From positions 1 to 37,742 of the forward strand of contig NZ_BCRO01000003.1 in the NCBI RefSeq assembly GCF_001552635.1: DNA of 37,742 bases, written 5' to 3'. The stretch's first letter is position 1, and every line of letters starts with the position of its first letter. The position numbers and the translations under genes are program-made. This stretch comes from Actinomadura hibisca NBRC 15177 (GTDB taxonomy: Bacteria; Actinomycetota; Actinomycetes; Streptosporangiales; Streptosporangiaceae). Positions 16,778 through 25,711 of this stretch are shown one piece after another. The notes under the pieces were generated by a model that was not told the origin of the DNA, made no database searches, and saw only the letters and a list, made by a program, of their open reading frames with translations.

Positions 16778-18849
16778 CCGCCACGCACACGATCGTCCCC
16801 GGCCCGCCGGAGGCCCCGGCGCGCCGGTCGCGGCTGCGGCGGGCGCTGCTGGGCCGCCCCGAGGACCCGCGCTGGGCCCGTCCCGGACTGTGGGTCCTGC
16901 TGATCCTGGCGTTCGCGCTGTACGCGTGGGGGCTGGGGGAGGCCGGATACGCCAACTCCTACTACTCGGCGGCCGTGCAGAGCGGCACGCAGAGCTGGAA
17001 GGCGTTCTTCTTCGGCTCGCTGGACGCCGGATCGTTCATCACCGTGGACAAGCCGCCGATGGCGTTGTGGGTGATGGCGCTGTTCGGGCGGGTCATCGGG
17101 TTCGGCACCTGGAGCCTGCTGCTGCCGCAGGCGCTGATGGGAACCGCCGCCGTCGGCGTGCTGTACACGACCGTGCGGCGGGCGTTCGGACCTGCGGCCG
17201 GGCTTGTCGCGGCGGGCGTGCTGGCGCTGACGCCGATCACCGTGGCGATCAACCGGGACAACAACCCTGACACGCTGCTGGTGCTGCTGCTGGTGCTGGC
17301 GGCCTGGGCGACGCAGCGCGCCGTCGAGACCGGGCGGCTGCGACCGCTGCTGCTGGCGGCGTTCCTGGTGGGCTGCGGCTTCAACACCAAGATGCTCCAG
17401 GCGTTCCTGGTGGTGCCCGCCTTCGGGCTGGTGTACCTGGTCGCGGCGCGGCCGGGCGTGCTGCGCCGCGTCGGGCACCTGCTGATGGCCGGGGTGGTGC
17501 TGGCGGCGTCGAGCTTCTGGTGGATGCTCGTCGTCGACCTGATCCCGGAGGGCAAGCGGCCCTACATCGGGGGCAGCACCGACAACAGCGTGTGGGACCT
17601 GGTCATCGGCTACAACGGCCTGGGCCGGATCTTCGGCCAGGGTGGCGGGCCCGGCGGTGGTCGCGGCGGAGGCGGCGGCTTCGGCGGGGAGTCCGGGGCG
17701 GGCCGGATGTTCAACGACATCCTCGGCGGCCAGATCTCCTGGCTGCTGCCGTTCGCCGCGATCGCGCTGGTGGGCGGGCTGGTGTGGCTGCGTCGCCGTC
17801 CGCGCACCGACCTGGGGCGGGCCGGGCTGCTGCTGTGGGGCGGCTGGCTGGCGGTGCACTTCGTGGTGTTCAGCTTCGCGCAGGGCACCTTCCACCCGTA
17901 CTACTCCACGGCCATGGGCCCGGCGATCGCCGCGCTGACCGGGGCGGGCGCGGTGCTGCTGTACCGCGCGTACCGGGGGTCGGCCGCGTGGTCGTGGGTG
18001 CTTCCGGCGGGTGTGGCGGTGACGGGGGCGTGGGCGTTCGTGCTGCTGGCCCGTACGCCGGACTGGAACCCGTGGCTGCGCTGGGCGGTCGCGGCGCTCA
18101 CCGTCCTGGCGGTGGCGAACCTGCTGTACGCCCGCTTCGGGCCGAAGGCCGGTCTTCCGGTGACGGTCGCCGGTCTGGTGCTGGCGCTGGTCGCGGGGTT
18201 GGCCGGACCGGCCGCGTACGCCGTGTCGGCCGCGTCGTCGCAGGTGAACGGCACCAACCCGCTGGCGGGGCCGTCGTCGGGGCAGGGCTTCGGTCCGGGT
18301 GGCCGGGGCGGGGCGCCCTCGATGGGCGACGGCTCGCGGAGCGGACGGCCGGGCATGCCTCCCAACGGACAGATGCCGGGCGGCGGGTTCCCCGGCGGGA
18401 TGCCGCCGGGCGGCCAGGCTCAGGACGGAACGCGCGACGGTCAACGCAGCGGCCAGCGGGGCGGCTTCGGCGGCGGCCCCGGCGGCCAGGTGGACCAGCA
18501 GATGGTCGCCTACCTGGAGAAGAACCAGGGCACGGCGCAGTGGCTGGTGGCGGTGTCCAGCGCGCAGCAGGCGTCGTCGCTGATCCTCCAGACCGGCAAG
18601 CCCGTCATCGCGATGGGCGGCTTCACCGGCAGCGACCCGGCCATGACCGTGGCCAAGCTCCAGCAATATGTCGAGGAGGGCAAGATCCGCTACATCATGG
18701 TCAGCGGCCAGGGCGGCGGGCGCGGCCCCGACAGCGGCAGCTCGTCCGTCACCTCGTGGGTGCAGCAGAACGGCGCCCTCGTCCAGCCGACCGAGTACGG
18801 CGGCTCCTCGTCCTCGACCACCGGCGGCCAGCTCTACCGGCTGGGCTGA
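16774..18849 (+). CDS. GT39-type polyprenyl-phosphate-sugar glycosyltransferase, copy A
   Basis: A 691-residue GT-C membrane enzyme of the ArnT/YkcB-like class. The N-terminal half has about 10 hydrophobic segments and the catalytic loop with GSFITVDKPPMALWVMALF at about residues 88-106. IGGSTDNSVWDLVIGYNGLGR is a family signature before a long Gly-rich loop at about 290-310. After the last helix comes a Gly/Pro/Met-rich linker (about 500-570) and a C-terminal globular domain (about 570-691, including WLVAVSSAQQASSLIL and PVIAMGGFTGSDP) expected outside the membrane. It would use the lipid-linked sugar made by the GT2-GtrA protein to modify an envelope target. The ATG overlaps the preceding stop as ATGA. 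Confidence 0.92.
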   Translation: MTATHTIVPGPPEAPARRSRLRRALLGRPEDPRWARPGLWVLLILAFALYAWGLGEAGYANSYYSAAVQSGTQSWKAFFFGSLDAGSFITVDKPPMALWVMALFGRVIGFGTWSLLLPQALMGTAAVGVLYTTVRRAFGPAAGLVAAGVLALTPITVAINRDNNPDTLLVLLLVLAAWATQRAVETGRLRPLLLAAFLVGCGFNTKMLQAFLVVPAFGLVYLVAARPGVLRRVGHLLMAGVVLAASSFWWMLVVDLIPEGKRPYIGGSTDNSVWDLVIGYNGLGRIFGQGGGPGGGRGGGGGFGGESGAGRMFNDILGGQISWLLPFAAIALVGGLVWLRRRPRTDLGRAGLLLWGGWLAVHFVVFSFAQGTFHPYYSTAMGPAIAALTGAGAVLLYRAYRGSAAWSWVLPAGVAVTGAWAFVLLARTPDWNPWLRWAVAALTVLAVANLLYARFGPKAGLPVTVAGLVLALVAGLAGPAAYAVSAASSQVNGTNPLAGPSSGQGFGPGGRGGAPSMGDGSRSGRPGMPPNGQMPGGGFPGGMPPGGQAQDGTRDGQRSGQRGGFGGGPGGQVDQQMVAYLEKNQGTAQWLVAVSSAQQASSLILQTGKPVIAMGGFTGSDPAMTVAKLQQYVEEGKIRYIMVSGQGGGRGPDSGSSSVTSWVQQNGALVQPTEYGGSSSSTTGGQLYRLG

Positions 18850-18865
18850 GAAGGGAGGGAACACG

Positions 18866-20824
18866 ATGACCACCACCTTGCCGAGACCGCTCGCCGAAAA
18901 GAGCGACTCGCACGACCGCCGGGAAAACCCCAGGTGGGAACGGCCCGCGCTGTTGGGCCTGCTGCTCGCCACGGCCGTGCTGTACATCTGGGGGCTGGGG
19001 GCCTCCGGGTGGGCCAACTCCTTCTACTCCGCAGCCGTGCAGGCCGGGGCGGCGAGCTGGAAGGCGTTCTTCTTCGGCTCCTCCGACGCCGCCAACGCCA
19101 TCACCGTCGACAAGACGCCGGGCGCGTTGTGGCCGATGGCGCTGGCGGCCCGGATCTTCGGGGTGAACTCCTGGAGCATCCTGGTGCCGCAGGCCCTGAT
19201 GGGCGTGGCGACGGTCGGCACGCTGTACGCGGCCGTGCGCCGCCGCTTCGCCGCAGGGGCGGCGCTGCTGGCCGGAGCGGCGCTGGCGCTGACCCCGGTG
19301 GCGGCGCTGATGTTCCGCTTCAACAACCCGGACGCGCTGCTGGTGCTGCTGCTGACGCTGGGCGCGTACGGCCTGGTCCGCGCGCAGGAGAACGCGAGCA
19401 CCCGGTGGCTGGTGTTCGCGGCGGCCTGCGTGGGGACGGGGTTCCTGGCGAAGATGCTCCAGGCGTTCCTGGTGGTCCCGGTGTTCGCGCTGGTCTACCT
19501 GGTGGCCGCGCCGACGCCGGTGCGCAGGCGGTTGTGGCAGCTCGTGCTCGCCGGGGTCGCGCTGGTGGTGTCGGCCGGGTGGTGGGTGGCGGCCGTCGCG
19601 CTGGTGCCCGCTTCGTCGCGGCCCTACATCGGCGGATCGCAGAACAACAGCGTGCTGGAGCTGGCCCTTGGCTACAACGGCCTGGGGCGGCTCAACGGCG
19701 ATGAGGTCGGCGGCCTGGGCAACCTCGATCAGGACGCCGGGTGGGGCCGGATGTTCGGGGCGTCGATCGGCGGCCAGATCTCCTGGCTGCTGCCAGCGGC
19801 GTTGATCCTGCTGGCGGCCGGTCTGTGGGCGACGCGCCGCGCGGCGCGGACCGACGCTCGGCGGGCGGCGCTGGTGTTGTGGGGCGGCTGGTTGCTGCTC
19901 ACCGCGTTGATCTTCAGCTTCATGCGGGGGATCTTCCACGAGTACTACACCGTGGCGCTGGCCCCGGCGATCGCGGCGCTGGTGGGCATGGGCGCGGGCC
20001 TGCTGTGGGAGCGGCGGCGCGAGACGTGGGCGGTGACGACCCTGGCGGGCACGGTCGCGGTCACCGCCGCGTGGGCGTACGTGCTGCTGGGCCGCGCCGA
20101 CGGGTGGAACCCGTGGCTCGCGCCGCTGGTGGCGTTCGCCGGGCTGGTCGCGGCGGGGCTGCTGCTGGCCGTCGGACGGCTGACGCGCAGGATCGCCGCC
20201 GGTGCGGCGGTCCTTGCGGCGGCGACCGCACTCGCAGGTCCGGCCGCGTACGCGCTGGACACCGTGAGCACCCCGCACACCGGGTCCATCGTGACCGCCG
20301 GGCCGTCCACGGGTGGAGGGCCCAGCGGGGTGCGCGGCCCTGGGCGCGGGGGCAGGCCGGGGGGCTTCGGCAGGCCAGGCGGTCCGCCAGGACAGTTCGC
20401 CCAGGGCGGTGCCGCCGGACCTCAGCAAGGCGTCCCTGGTGGCAGGGGAGGAGGCCCAGGTGGTTTCCTCAACGCGACCAAGCCGGACGCGGCGGTCACC
20501 GCGGCGCTCAAGGCGAACGCGGGCTCGTACCGTTGGGCGGCGGCCGCCGTGGGCTCCAACAACGCGGCGGGCTACCAGCTCGCCAGCGGCGTGCCGGTGA
20601 TGGCGATCGGCGGCTTCAACGCCACCGACCCCGCGCCCACCCTGGAGCAGTTCAAGGCGTATGTGGCAGCAGGGCGCATCCACTACTTCATCGGGGGATC
20701 GAGCATGATGCGCGGTGACAGCGGCAGCGACGACGCCCACCAGATCAGCGCATGGGTGCAGGAGAACTACACCGCGCAGACCGTCGGCGGGACGACCCTG
20801 TACGACCTGACCGCCCGCGGTTGA
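18866..20824 (+). CDS. GT39-type glycosyltransferase, copy B
   Basis: A 652-residue paralogue of the preceding gene with the same layout: membrane domain, family signature IGGSQNNSVLELALGYNGLGR, Gly-rich linker (about 475-530) and C-terminal domain with GVPVMAIGGFNATDPAPTLEQF. The catalytic loop reads ITVDKTPGALWPM, so the second Lys-neighbour Pro of the common DKPP is Thr here, and the Gly-rich loop of copy A is replaced by a shorter Asp/Gly segment. A strong AAGGGAGGG site at 18851-18859 sets the start. The two copies probably recognise different acceptors or donors. Confidence 0.92.
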   Translation: MTTTLPRPLAEKSDSHDRRENPRWERPALLGLLLATAVLYIWGLGASGWANSFYSAAVQAGAASWKAFFFGSSDAANAITVDKTPGALWPMALAARIFGVNSWSILVPQALMGVATVGTLYAAVRRRFAAGAALLAGAALALTPVAALMFRFNNPDALLVLLLTLGAYGLVRAQENASTRWLVFAAACVGTGFLAKMLQAFLVVPVFALVYLVAAPTPVRRRLWQLVLAGVALVVSAGWWVAAVALVPASSRPYIGGSQNNSVLELALGYNGLGRLNGDEVGGLGNLDQDAGWGRMFGASIGGQISWLLPAALILLAAGLWATRRAARTDARRAALVLWGGWLLLTALIFSFMRGIFHEYYTVALAPAIAALVGMGAGLLWERRRETWAVTTLAGTVAVTAAWAYVLLGRADGWNPWLAPLVAFAGLVAAGLLLAVGRLTRRIAAGAAVLAAATALAGPAAYALDTVSTPHTGSIVTAGPSTGGGPSGVRGPGRGGRPGGFGRPGGPPGQFAQGGAAGPQQGVPGGRGGGPGGFLNATKPDAAVTAALKANAGSYRWAAAAVGSNNAAGYQLASGVPVMAIGGFNATDPAPTLEQFKAYVAAGRIHYFIGGSSMMRGDSGSDDAHQISAWVQENYTAQTVGGTTLYDLTARG

Positions 20825-20832
20825 CGCAGGGA

Positions 20833-21708
20833 CTACCGGCTGCGGAACGCGTCGGCGTGCTCGTCGGCCCACTGGGCGAAGGTGAGCCCGGGACGGCCGA
20901 GGATCTGCTCGACCTCGCCGGTGACCAGGTCGTGCTGGAGGTAGGAGCGTGCTTGCAGGGTCAGGAAGCCGCGGGCCAGGGCTTCGGGCATGCCCGAACG
21001 CAACATGCCCTGCTCGGCCGCCTCGGGCGGGACCTCCTGGAAGCGCAGCGGCCTGCCAATCGCCGCGCCGATCTGGGCGACCATCTGCGGTTGCGTGAGC
21101 GAGCGCGGGCCGGTCAGGACCGGCCGCCGGCCTGCGAGGTCGTCGGTGAGCAGGGCGTGCGCCGCGACGGCGGCGAGGTCGCGCTCGTGCAGCGGTGCCC
21201 ACGTCGAGCCGGCGTGGGCACCGCGCACGACGTCACCGGCGCGGATCTGGGCGGCCCACGAGGTGATGGTGTTGACGGCGTAGTAGCCCGAGCGCAGGGC
21301 CGTCCACGCCAGGCCGGACGCCACGGCGGCGGCCTCGACCTCCTTGTTGTACTCGCCGCGCAGCCGGGAGGGCTGCTCGGCGGCGTCGTGGTCGACGTTC
21401 AGCGCGGACAGGGTCACCACGCGGGTGGCGCCGCGGTCGCGGGCCAGGTCGAGCAGCCGCGCGGCGGCGGTGCCGACGGCCTGCGGGTCGGCGGACCGGC
21501 CGAGGGCACGCGGGTTGAGGAGCAGGGCGGTGACCTCGTCCAGGGCGTCGTCGGCGAGGGCCGGGTCGCCTTCGACCACCTGCACCGCGTCGGGCAGGGC
21601 GGCGGCGGAGGGGGCGCGGGTCACCGCCCGCACCTTGGCACCGTGGGCCAGGAGCAGATCGACCAGCGGGCGTCCGACGGTGCCGGTGGCCCCGGTTACC
21701 AGGATCAT
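20833..21708 (-). CDS. NmrA/QorB-like NAD(P)H-binding oxidoreductase
   Basis: A 291-residue atypical short-chain dehydrogenase. The N-terminus MILVTGATGTVGRPLVDLLL gives the GxxGxxG nucleotide-binding loop, followed by VRAVTR that fits NADP preference. The rest resembles NmrA/azoreductase-like quinone reductases (RVVTLSALNVDHDAAE, SGYYAVN). It is divergent from the MarR gene across an AT-rich promoter with tandem dyads, a layout typical of redox- or electrophile-responsive pairs. Substrate probably a quinone or similar electrophile, by family analogy only. Confidence 0.9.
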   Translation of the reverse strand: MILVTGATGTVGRPLVDLLLAHGAKVRAVTRAPSAAALPDAVQVVEGDPALADDALDEVTALLLNPRALGRSADPQAVGTAAARLLDLARDRGATRVVTLSALNVDHDAAEQPSRLRGEYNKEVEAAAVASGLAWTALRSGYYAVNTITSWAAQIRAGDVVRGAHAGSTWAPLHERDLAAVAAHALLTDDLAGRRPVLTGPRSLTQPQMVAQIGAAIGRPLRFQEVPPEAAEQGMLRSGMPEALARGFLTLQARSYLQHDLVTGEVEQILGRPGLTFAQWADEHADAFRSR

Positions 21709-21740
21709 GAGGGGGTCCCTTCGGTGGGCGGCTCTTCTTG

Positions 21741-21769
21741 TATGAGTTTCATATAATATGAGTTTAATA
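21741..21769. promoter_or_regulatory. Tandem dyads in MarR/oxidoreductase divergent promoter
   Basis: TATGAGTTTCATA (21741-21753, arms TATGA/TCATA) and TATGAGTTTAATA (21757-21769, one arm mismatch) repeat with a 16-bp period. They lie in an AT-rich island within a GC-rich genome, exactly between the two divergent genes. This is the expected place and form for a MarR operator. Confidence 0.7.
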
Positions 21770-21794
21770 TCTACTGTCGCGAGGAATGTGTAAC

Positions 21795-22277
21795 GTGAGT
21801 CACACCGACGACGAGCCTCGGGAGCGGCGGCGGCGCGTCAACGCCGTCAAGGGGGCGCTGCGCGACCTGAACATCCAGATGTCGCTGCTCAACCGGCAGT
21901 TCGGTGCGCAGGCCGAGCTCAAGGAGGTCGACTGGAGCTGCCTGGACCTGCTCAACCGGCACGGTCCGCTCAGCCCCAGCACGCTGGCGCGCACGGCGGG
22001 CCTGCACCCCGCGACCGTGACCGGCGTTCTGGACCGGCTCCAGCGCGGTGGCTGGATCACCCGCGAACGCGCCGCCGACGCCGACCGCCGCTCCGTCACC
22101 GTGCAGGCGCGCCGCGAGCGGAACCCGGAGCTCTACCGCCTCTTCGCGGGCATGAACGCCCAGATGGACCAGCTGTGCGAGCGGTACAGCGACACCGAAC
22201 TGGAACTCATCGCCGACTTCCTGCGCCGCACCACCGACGCCGGGAACAGCGCCACCGACCAGCTCGCCAACGGTTGA
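21795..22277 (+). CDS. MarR-family transcriptional regulator
   Basis: A 160-residue winged-helix regulator. The core is LLNRHGPLSPSTLARTAGLHPATVTGVLDRLQRGGWITRERAADADRRSV at about residues 50-102, with the wing DADRRSV typical of MarR. I prefer GTG 21795, which has GAGGAA at a suitable distance; ATG 21786 in frame lies too close to that site. It probably represses itself and the divergent NmrA-like oxidoreductase through the dyads between them, with release by an aromatic or electrophilic ligand. It is convergent with the MutS-like gene, whose stop is only 2 bp away. Confidence 0.92.
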   Translation: MSHTDDEPRERRRRVNAVKGALRDLNIQMSLLNRQFGAQAELKEVDWSCLDLLNRHGPLSPSTLARTAGLHPATVTGVLDRLQRGGWITRERAADADRRSVTVQARRERNPELYRLFAGMNAQMDQLCERYSDTELELIADFLRRTTDAGNSATDQLANG

Positions 22278-22279
22278 GG

Positions 22280-23755
22280 TCAGCCGGGCGGAGGGCCGCC
22301 GAATACGCGGGCGTACAGGTCCATGGCGTTCGCCGTCGGGGACGGGGTGCCGGGGGCGAGCCGGAAGGTGGGCGTGCCCTCGGCGTCCGGCGTGGTGGTG
22401 AGGAACAGGCAGCGGACGGGCGGGTCGGCGTGCATGCGGTGCGCGAGGTCGTAGAGGTGGGTCACGAAGACCATGCGGATGCCGAGGCCGGTCAGGCCGC
22501 GCAGGATCTCGGCGGCGATGTCGGCGCCCTCGCGCTCGTTGGTGGAGGCGAACGACTCGTTGCAGAGCACGAGCGCGCCGGGCCGCAGCCGGTCCACGAC
22601 GCCGCTCATGCGGGCCAGCTCCTCGTCCAGTTTGCCGCTGGACATCGAGCGGTCCTCGCCCCGCTTGAAGTGGGTGAAGACGCCGTCGGCGAGCGAGGCT
22701 GAGTAGCTGCGGGCGCACACGAACATGCCGCACTGCATCATGAGCTGGGCCAGGCCGAGGCTGCGGAGGAAGGTGGTCTTGCCGCCGCGGTTGGTGCCGG
22801 TGACCATGACGAGGCCGGTGCCGTCGGCGTTGAGGTCGTTGGCGACGACCGGGCCGCCGAGGGACAGGGCGAGACCGGGTTCGTACAGCTCGCGGGCGGA
22901 GAGAGCCTGGTCGGCGGGCGGGTGCGGCGTGGGCAGGCAGGTGGGCAGGCCGATGCGGTCGAGGGCTTCGGCGAGGTTGAAGCAGCCGACGTAGAAGCCC
23001 AGCTCGTCGCGGAGGGCGCGGAAGAAGTCGCGGACGTGGTCGGCGGACTCGGCGACGGCTTCGGTGATCTCCTGGAGGGCGAGGCTGCGGAATCCGGCGA
23101 TGGCGCGCCAGCTGTCTTCGTGCTCGGGCGGGACGTTGTAGTCGAGGTTGGACCTGCGGAAACGGCGGGTGACGGGGGCGCGGTCTTTGGGCGGGGGCTC
23201 GTGCATCCGGAGGTCGATGCTCTTGTTGCCTGGGCCGAGTCGGGCGGTGACGATGACGCCGTGCTCGAACCGGAGCTCTTGCAGGAGGTCTTCCACGGTG
23301 CGGAGGTAGCTTTCGTCCACCTCGGTGCGGATCGTCTCGAACAGGCGGAGGAAGCCGGGGGAGTGGAATCCCCGCGCGGTTCGGGTCGCGAAGCTGCGGA
23401 GTTCGCGCAACCGGTCGCAGAACAGTTCCAGGACGCGCAGGGAACGGTTCAACATGCCGGTGGCCGGCCCGCGGAAGATCTTCTCTTCGGCGGTGACGGC
23501 CTGCCTGGCCATCTCGTACAGCTCGCGGACGGTGCGGGCGTTGTCCAGGCAGTCACCCAGCACCTGCTGACGATGGGCGATGTCGGCAGGATCGGTGAGC
23601 GGGGTGAGAGTGACGGCGCGAGCAAGAGCGAACAGCAGGTCGTCCCCGTCGGCCATGGCGGTCCAGAGACCGTCCAGCCTCAGATCCTCGGCCAGGTCCG
23701 CGTCAGCGTTCCACCGCGCCGATTCGACGTCGGCGAACAGCAGGCCGGGCCTCAT
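22280..23755 (-). CDS. MutS-like ATPase (domain V type), member 2 of pair
   Basis: A 491-residue protein with MutS lever/core-like helices and a C-terminal MutS ATPase. Walker A is GTNRGGKTTF at about residue 319, and the Walker B region reads ALVLCNESFAST at about 393-404, with Asn where classical MutS has Asp. MVFVTHLYDLAHRM is the final ATPase segment. The mismatch-recognition domain with Phe-x-Glu is absent, as is the Smr nuclease of MutS2. The start overlaps the stop of the other MutS-like gene as ATGA, so both are made together, probably as a heterodimer. Such proteins are known as MutS-domain homologues of unclear role; I cannot say what DNA structure they bind. Confidence 0.85.
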   Translation of the reverse strand: MRPGLLFADVESARWNADADLAEDLRLDGLWTAMADGDDLLFALARAVTLTPLTDPADIAHRQQVLGDCLDNARTVRELYEMARQAVTAEEKIFRGPATGMLNRSLRVLELFCDRLRELRSFATRTARGFHSPGFLRLFETIRTEVDESYLRTVEDLLQELRFEHGVIVTARLGPGNKSIDLRMHEPPPKDRAPVTRRFRRSNLDYNVPPEHEDSWRAIAGFRSLALQEITEAVAESADHVRDFFRALRDELGFYVGCFNLAEALDRIGLPTCLPTPHPPADQALSARELYEPGLALSLGGPVVANDLNADGTGLVMVTGTNRGGKTTFLRSLGLAQLMMQCGMFVCARSYSASLADGVFTHFKRGEDRSMSSGKLDEELARMSGVVDRLRPGALVLCNESFASTNEREGADIAAEILRGLTGLGIRMVFVTHLYDLAHRMHADPPVRCLFLTTTPDAEGTPTFRLAPGTPSPTANAMDLYARVFGGPPPG

Positions 23756-25290
23756 CGGGCCACCCGGGCGGTGATCTGCGCGTAGGTGAGGCCGTGTTTC
23801 TGGGCGATGGCGAGGGCGTGGGCACGGCCGTCGGCGGGCCGCCGCACGATCTTGTAGGTGCGGGTCGCGCGGTCGTCGGCGACGGTGCCGACCATGCTGA
23901 CGGCCTTGGGGCTGAGCAGGGACAGCTCGTCGACGAAGCTGACCCAGAGGCACACGGCGTCGAGGCGGTCGATGGCGGCCAGGACGGCTTCGCTGAGGGT
24001 GCGGGCGTCGGCGGGGGTGGTGGAGGAGAAGACCTCGTTGAGGATGATGAGGCTGTCGGGGGTGGCCTGGTTGAGGATCGTGCGCATGCGGTGCAGTTCC
24101 TCTTCCAGCTTGCTGACCAGACCGTCGGGGCTTTCGGGGCGCTCGTAGTGGGTGAGGATCAGACCGGGCAGGAAGAGGCGGACTTGCCGTCCGGGGACGG
24201 GACAGCCGAGGGCGGCCAGGTGGTGGAGCTGGCCGAAGGTGCGCGACAGGGTGGTCTTGCCGCCCTGATTGGGACCGGAGACGACGAGGACGCGTTCGTG
24301 TCCGTCGAGACGAAGGTCGTTGCCGATGGCACGTTCGCCGTCCTGAGCGAGCTTGATGGCCAAGGCGAGGTCGTACACATCGTCGGCCACCAGAGTTTTA
24401 TCGGTGCAGGAGACCACCGGATAGCAAGTCGGCAGCCCGACCTCCCGCAGCGGCGCCAAACAGGCCAGGTAGCCGAGATAGAAGCGCAGCTCGCGATCCA
24501 CACGGACGATCTCATCGTCCACAAAGCGGCGGTGGCGTTCATGAAAGGCAGCGGCATCGGCGAAGACGTCAGGAGCCAGCTCCACCACGAGGTCCAGCAC
24601 AGCGGCCTCAACGAAGTCGAGCCCGAGCTCGGGCGGCTTCTCTTCGCGCGGCTTCGGCTCGACCTCCTGGCGGAAGCGCTCGAAGGTGGCCAGCACTCGC
24701 GCGGCGTAGTCGAAGCGACCCTGCGCATCGTGCGCGGCAACGGTGATCCTGTCGCCACGTAGCAGCAGGTCGTAGCGGACTTGGCCGAAGCGGTCACGCA
24801 ACTGCCGCGCCTGGCCGCATAGACCGACGAAGGAGGCGCTGCGAGTGTGCTCGGCCAGATCATCACGAAGGACTCGCAAGCCAGCAGAGCTGACATCGGC
24901 GGCTGCCAAACCCTCGGCGAGCCCGCTCACAGCGGCGGCATAGTCCAAGAGGATGTCGAGAAACCAACGACTGGCCTGCGGGGGATGCTTCCTGCGATCC
25001 AAAGCGTCCAGCCGCCGCCGTGTCCGATCCATCAAGACGGTGAAGCGCACAGCGACCTCGTGCACCGCCGGGTCTTCCAGCTCACGGAAGACCTGCTGCC
25101 GAAAGGCGATGAGCTCGGGCTCCCGAAGCCGATGGTGAAAGTAAGAGGAGAGACCCGGCACCCCGCCCGCCTGGCTGGTCTCCTGGACGATCTGATCGAG
25201 ATTGAGGTCCTGGAAGTACTCCGGCTCCGCCCCGTCTGCGGGCTGGCCGGGCGGCTCGGTCGTCCCGAACAGGATGCTGCGAACGGCCAT
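23752..25290 (-). CDS. MutS-like ATPase (domain V type), member 1 of pair
   Basis: A 512-residue companion of the gene above, with the same overall plan. Walker A is GPNQGGKTT at about residue 337, and the Walker B region is SLIILNEVFSST at about 411-422, again with Asn for Asp. The N-terminal 300 residues are helical (for example SSYFHHRLREPELIAFRQQVFRELEDPAV) and match the lever part of MutS rather than a mismatch clamp. The start is MAVRSILFG with GAGAGGG upstream; a longer reading to 25689 has no supporting signal. It is first in a two-gene operon divergent from the pterin dehydratase gene. Confidence 0.85.
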   Translation of the reverse strand: MAVRSILFGTTEPPGQPADGAEPEYFQDLNLDQIVQETSQAGGVPGLSSYFHHRLREPELIAFRQQVFRELEDPAVHEVAVRFTVLMDRTRRRLDALDRRKHPPQASRWFLDILLDYAAAVSGLAEGLAAADVSSAGLRVLRDDLAEHTRSASFVGLCGQARQLRDRFGQVRYDLLLRGDRITVAAHDAQGRFDYAARVLATFERFRQEVEPKPREEKPPELGLDFVEAAVLDLVVELAPDVFADAAAFHERHRRFVDDEIVRVDRELRFYLGYLACLAPLREVGLPTCYPVVSCTDKTLVADDVYDLALAIKLAQDGERAIGNDLRLDGHERVLVVSGPNQGGKTTLSRTFGQLHHLAALGCPVPGRQVRLFLPGLILTHYERPESPDGLVSKLEEELHRMRTILNQATPDSLIILNEVFSSTTPADARTLSEAVLAAIDRLDAVCLWVSFVDELSLLSPKAVSMVGTVADDRATRTYKIVRRPADGRAHALAIAQKHGLTYAQITARVAR

Positions 25291-25374
25291 CCACCCACCC
25301 TCTCGACGGAAGGTGTCCCAAAGTACAGAGAATGGTTGGAGGAGCGGTACCCGTCCGATCAAGGAGCGTGTGCG

Positions 25375-25683
25375 ATGACCGAACTGCTCGACGACGCCGC
25401 GATCACCCAGCGGCTCACCATCCTGCCTGGCTGGACGCGGGATGGGGACGAGATCCGCCGGTCGGTGCAGGCCCCTTCGTTCATGGCGGGGATCGAGCTG
25501 GTGGCGGCGGTGGCCCGCGCCGCTGAGGACGCGGACCACCACCCCGACATCGACATCCGCTGGCGGACGGTGACTTTCGTGCTGTCCACGCACAGCGCGG
25601 GCGGCCTGACGACCAAGGACTTCGACCTGGCGGCCGTGATCGACCGCCTCGCAGCCGAGCATAAGGCCGAACAAGCGACCTGA
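25375..25683 (+). CDS. Pterin-4a-carbinolamine dehydratase
   Basis: A 102-residue enzyme that dehydrates 4a-hydroxytetrahydrobiopterin. The active-site pattern is complete: ADHHPDIDIRWRTVTFVLSTH (about residues 51-71) gives the paired His, the Pro, the aromatic residue and the last His, and GGLTTKDFDLA follows. AAGGAG lies 9 nt before the ATG. In bacteria it supports aromatic amino acid hydroxylases or moonlights; no hydroxylase or pterin gene is in this window. It is divergent from the MutS-like pair. Confidence 0.93.
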   Translation: MTELLDDAAITQRLTILPGWTRDGDEIRRSVQAPSFMAGIELVAAVARAAEDADHHPDIDIRWRTVTFVLSTHSAGGLTTKDFDLAAVIDRLAAEHKAEQAT

Positions 25684-25711
25684 CCTCAAGAAGAGCTCGG
25701 CTGCGCGCCCC

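Noticed and set aside
17640..17700. Gly-rich tract as a tandem DNA repeat or recombination site
   Set aside because: It reads cleanly as a coding Gly-rich loop in the GT39 frame, without exact unit repeats.
16774..20824. The two GT39 genes as a frameshifted single gene
   Set aside because: Each has a full membrane domain, linker and C-terminal domain, and its own ribosome site.
23752..25689. First MutS-like gene extended to 645 residues
   Set aside because: It would run antisense through the pterin dehydratase gene; the shorter start has a ribosome site.
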